The notes under the pieces were generated by a model. It saw nothing but the letters and a program-made list of their open reading frames with translations, did no database searches and was not told the origin of the DNA. A stretch of 13,302 nucleotides of DNA from Actinoallomurus sp048498315 (GTDB taxonomy: Bacteria > Actinomycetota > Actinomycetes > Streptosporangiales > Streptosporangiaceae), in the NCBI GenBank assembly GCA_048498315.1, contig JBEHYF010000149.1, positions 1-13,302 on the forward strand, read 5' to 3'. Made by a program: the position numbers and the translations under genes. Positions 12,577 through 13,302 of this stretch are shown one piece after another; the first letter of the stretch is position 1, and every line of letters starts with the position of its first letter.

Positions 12577-12610
12577 CAGCCCGCCCCGGCGGTGTCGCCG
12601 GGACGGGCTG
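12577..12610 (-). terminator. Terminator after rpmG
   Basis: Two 7-bp arms (CAGCCCG/CGGGCTG and CCCGGCG/CGCCGGG) surround a 4-base loop; the one C/A mismatch on the plus strand becomes a G-U pair on the minus strand, giving a continuous 15-bp stem only in the rpmG transcript. It begins 41 bases after the rpmG stop. Confidence 0.8.
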
Positions 12611-12650
12611 CATGCGCTTGATGAGTGCCGGCAGGCCGCCGGGACCCGGA

Positions 12651-12815
12651 TCAGCGGGTCTCGCGGTGCGGCTGGTGCTTGCGGCAGTTCGGGCAGAACT
12701 TCTTCAGCTCCAGGCGGTCCGGGTCGTTGCGCCGGTTCTTCCGCGTGATGTAGTTGCGGTGCTTGCACTCCTGGCAGGCCAGCGTGATCTTTGGCCGTAC
12801 ATCGGTGGCAGCCAC
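12651..12815 (-). CDS. rpmG: 50S ribosomal protein L33 (zinc-binding type)
   Basis: L33 is a small large-subunit protein near the E site. The 54-residue product starts at GTG (MAATDVRPKITLACQECKHRNYI) and keeps four zinc-ligand cysteines, C14 and C17 in CQEC and C41 and C44 in CPNC, so it is the C+ zinc form rather than the cysteine-free paralogue used under zinc limitation. An AGAAAGG sequence lies about 9 bases before the GTG. It is the usual gene just after tRNA-Thr and tRNA-Met and before hadA, as in mycobacteria. It may be read through from tRNA-Met, since no separate promoter is visible in the 75-base gap, although a strong hairpin intervenes. Confidence 0.96.
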   Translation of the reverse strand: MAATDVRPKITLACQECKHRNYITRKNRRNDPDRLELKKFCPNCRKHQPHRETR

Positions 12816-12858
12816 GAGGGAGTGCCTTTCTGGTGAGGGACTTCGGACATGCGGCCCG

Positions 12859-12887
12859 CGCCGACCGCCTCCGGGAGGAGGTCGGCG
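12859..12887 (-). terminator. Strong hairpin directly after tRNA-Met
   Basis: CGCCGACC (12859-12866) pairs perfectly with GGTCGGCG (12880-12887), and CCTC pairs with GAGG inside, separated by one G/A mismatch, loop CGG. It begins 3 bases after the encoded CCA. It could terminate the tRNA transcript, attenuate rpmG or mark the 3' processing site. Confidence 0.65.
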
Positions 12888-12890
12888 AGG

Positions 12891-12967
12891 TGGTAGCGGA
12901 GGCCGGACTTGAACCGGCGACACAGCGATTATGAGCCGCTTGCTCTGCCTGACTGAGCTACTCCGCC
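12891..12967 (-). tRNA. tRNA-Met (elongator type, anticodon CAT)
   Basis: The minus strand shows acceptor GGCGGAG/CTCCGCT (first pair G-U), D arm GCTCAGTCAGGCAGAGC, anticodon stem AGCGG/TCGCT-type pairing around loop CTCATAA (anticodon CAT), T arm GCCGG-TTCAAGT-CCGGC, discriminator A and an encoded CCA (12891-12893). The first base pair and D arm fit an elongator rather than initiator, which normally has an unpaired position 1 and three G-C pairs in the anticodon stem. Confidence 0.95.
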
Positions 12968-12992
12968 GTGAGCGGTCGGGGCGACCGAAGAA

Positions 12993-13022
12993 AGGATACC
13001 GGACTCTCCGAGCCGCCCCGAA
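12993..13022 (-). promoter_or_regulatory. Probable tRNA-Met promoter
   Basis: TATCCT (12993-12998) on the minus strand is a TANNNT -10, with TTCGGG (13017-13022) 18 bases upstream as a weak -35. The start would be near 12986, about 19 bases before the tRNA. Confidence 0.45.
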
Positions 13023-13055
13023 ACAGACGAAACCCCGGCCCACTCGGGAACCGGG
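13018..13055 (-). terminator. Terminator of tRNA-Thr with T-rich tail
   Basis: CCCGG (13034-13038) and CCGGG (13051-13055) pair, with CCC/GGG inside the loop; on the minus strand the stem is followed by GGTTTCGTCTGTTTC, the only T-rich tail of any hairpin in the window. It begins 15 bases after the tRNA-Thr 3' end. Confidence 0.65.
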
Positions 13056-13069
13056 ATATCGGCTGATCG

Positions 13070-13142
13070 AGCCCCCTTACGGAATCGAACCGTAGACCTT
13101 CTCCTTACCATGGAGACGCTCTGCCGACTGAGCTAAGGGGGC
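13070..13142 (-). tRNA. tRNA-Thr (anticodon GGT)
   Basis: Acceptor GCCCCCT/AGGGGGC, D arm GCTCAGTCGGCAGAGC, anticodon stem TCTCC/GGAGA with loop ATGGTAA (anticodon GGT), T arm TACGG-TTCGATT-CCGTA, discriminator T. CCA is not encoded, unlike the adjacent tRNA-Met. tRNA-Thr, tRNA-Met, rpmG is the order known in mycobacteria. Confidence 0.97.
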
Positions 13143-13163
13143 GTGCGCCATCCGCGCTCCGTA

Positions 13164-13192
13164 ACCATACACGGTGCGCGGGCCGGACGGGA
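13164..13192 (-). promoter_or_regulatory. Probable tRNA-Thr promoter
   Basis: TATGGT (13164-13169) on the minus strand is a good -10, about 22 bases before the tRNA. TTCCCG (about 13188-13193) 18 bases upstream is a weak -35. The remaining bases to the window end hold no gene that I recognise. Confidence 0.4.
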
Positions 13193-13302
13193 AATCGGTC
13201 GCAGTCCCGGGTCGGGCGGCCCTCGACGGCCGGACGTGCCCGGCGTTGCCCGGCGGCGCGGTAGCCAGGTGGCAGGGTCAACACCGCAACTCACGGGCGC
13301 TG

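Overview
The window is very GC-rich chromosomal DNA from a high-GC Gram-positive bacterium (Actinomycetota). The gene order and proteins fit a Streptomyces/Streptosporangiales-type organism, possibly Actinomadura-like; this placement is inference from memory of gene order, not from a search. The backbone is the conserved ribosomal and translation neighbourhood that mycobacteria and streptomycetes share: tRNA-Thr, tRNA-Met, rpmG, hadA-hadB and, further left, tRNA-Trp, secE, nusG, rplK, rplA, all read leftwards on the minus strand.

Right to left on the minus strand: tRNA-Thr(GGT) with its own promoter and a T-rich terminator; tRNA-Met(CAT) with its own promoter, encoded CCA and a strong hairpin directly after it; rpmG (zinc-type L33, GTG start) and its terminator; then a tightly coupled hadA-hadB-murB operon (MaoC-like dehydratase pair plus UDP-MurNAc reductase). 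A convergent plus-strand pair follows: an adenosine-deaminase superfamily enzyme and a tandem-GNAT acetyltransferase, 9 bases apart. Left of these lie three minus-strand accessory genes: a secreted Pro-rich cysteine-containing protein, a SigE-family ECF-type sigma factor (TTG start) and its coupled single-TM partner, a likely anti-sigma factor. A perfect 14-bp inverted repeat and a degenerate 39-47 bp tandem repeat separate them from the plus-strand aspartate aminotransferase aspC. Divergent from aspC, tRNA-Trp(CCA) leads into secE, nusG, rplK and rplA. The window ends at the left with an LppX/LprG-like lipoprotein.

In Streptomyces the add-like gene and aspC are, as I recall, close neighbours; here the sigma/partner/secreted-protein block sits between them, so it looks like a lineage-specific insertion whose members may be functionally linked (inference).

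The most unusual signals are non-coding. (1) A 45-bp inverted partial copy of the add-like gene (40/45 identical) lies in that gene's own upstream region, so its leader could pair with its coding sequence. (2) The aspC downstream region holds a 4.5-copy degenerate tandem repeat. (3) Structured leaders precede rplK and rplA, including a hairpin with an asymmetric internal loop just before rplA, a plausible ribosomal-protein autoregulation site. (4) A 9-bp perfect hairpin stands between the tRNA-Trp promoter and the tRNA. (5) The deaminase lacks the acidic residue that normally follows the HxH zinc motif.
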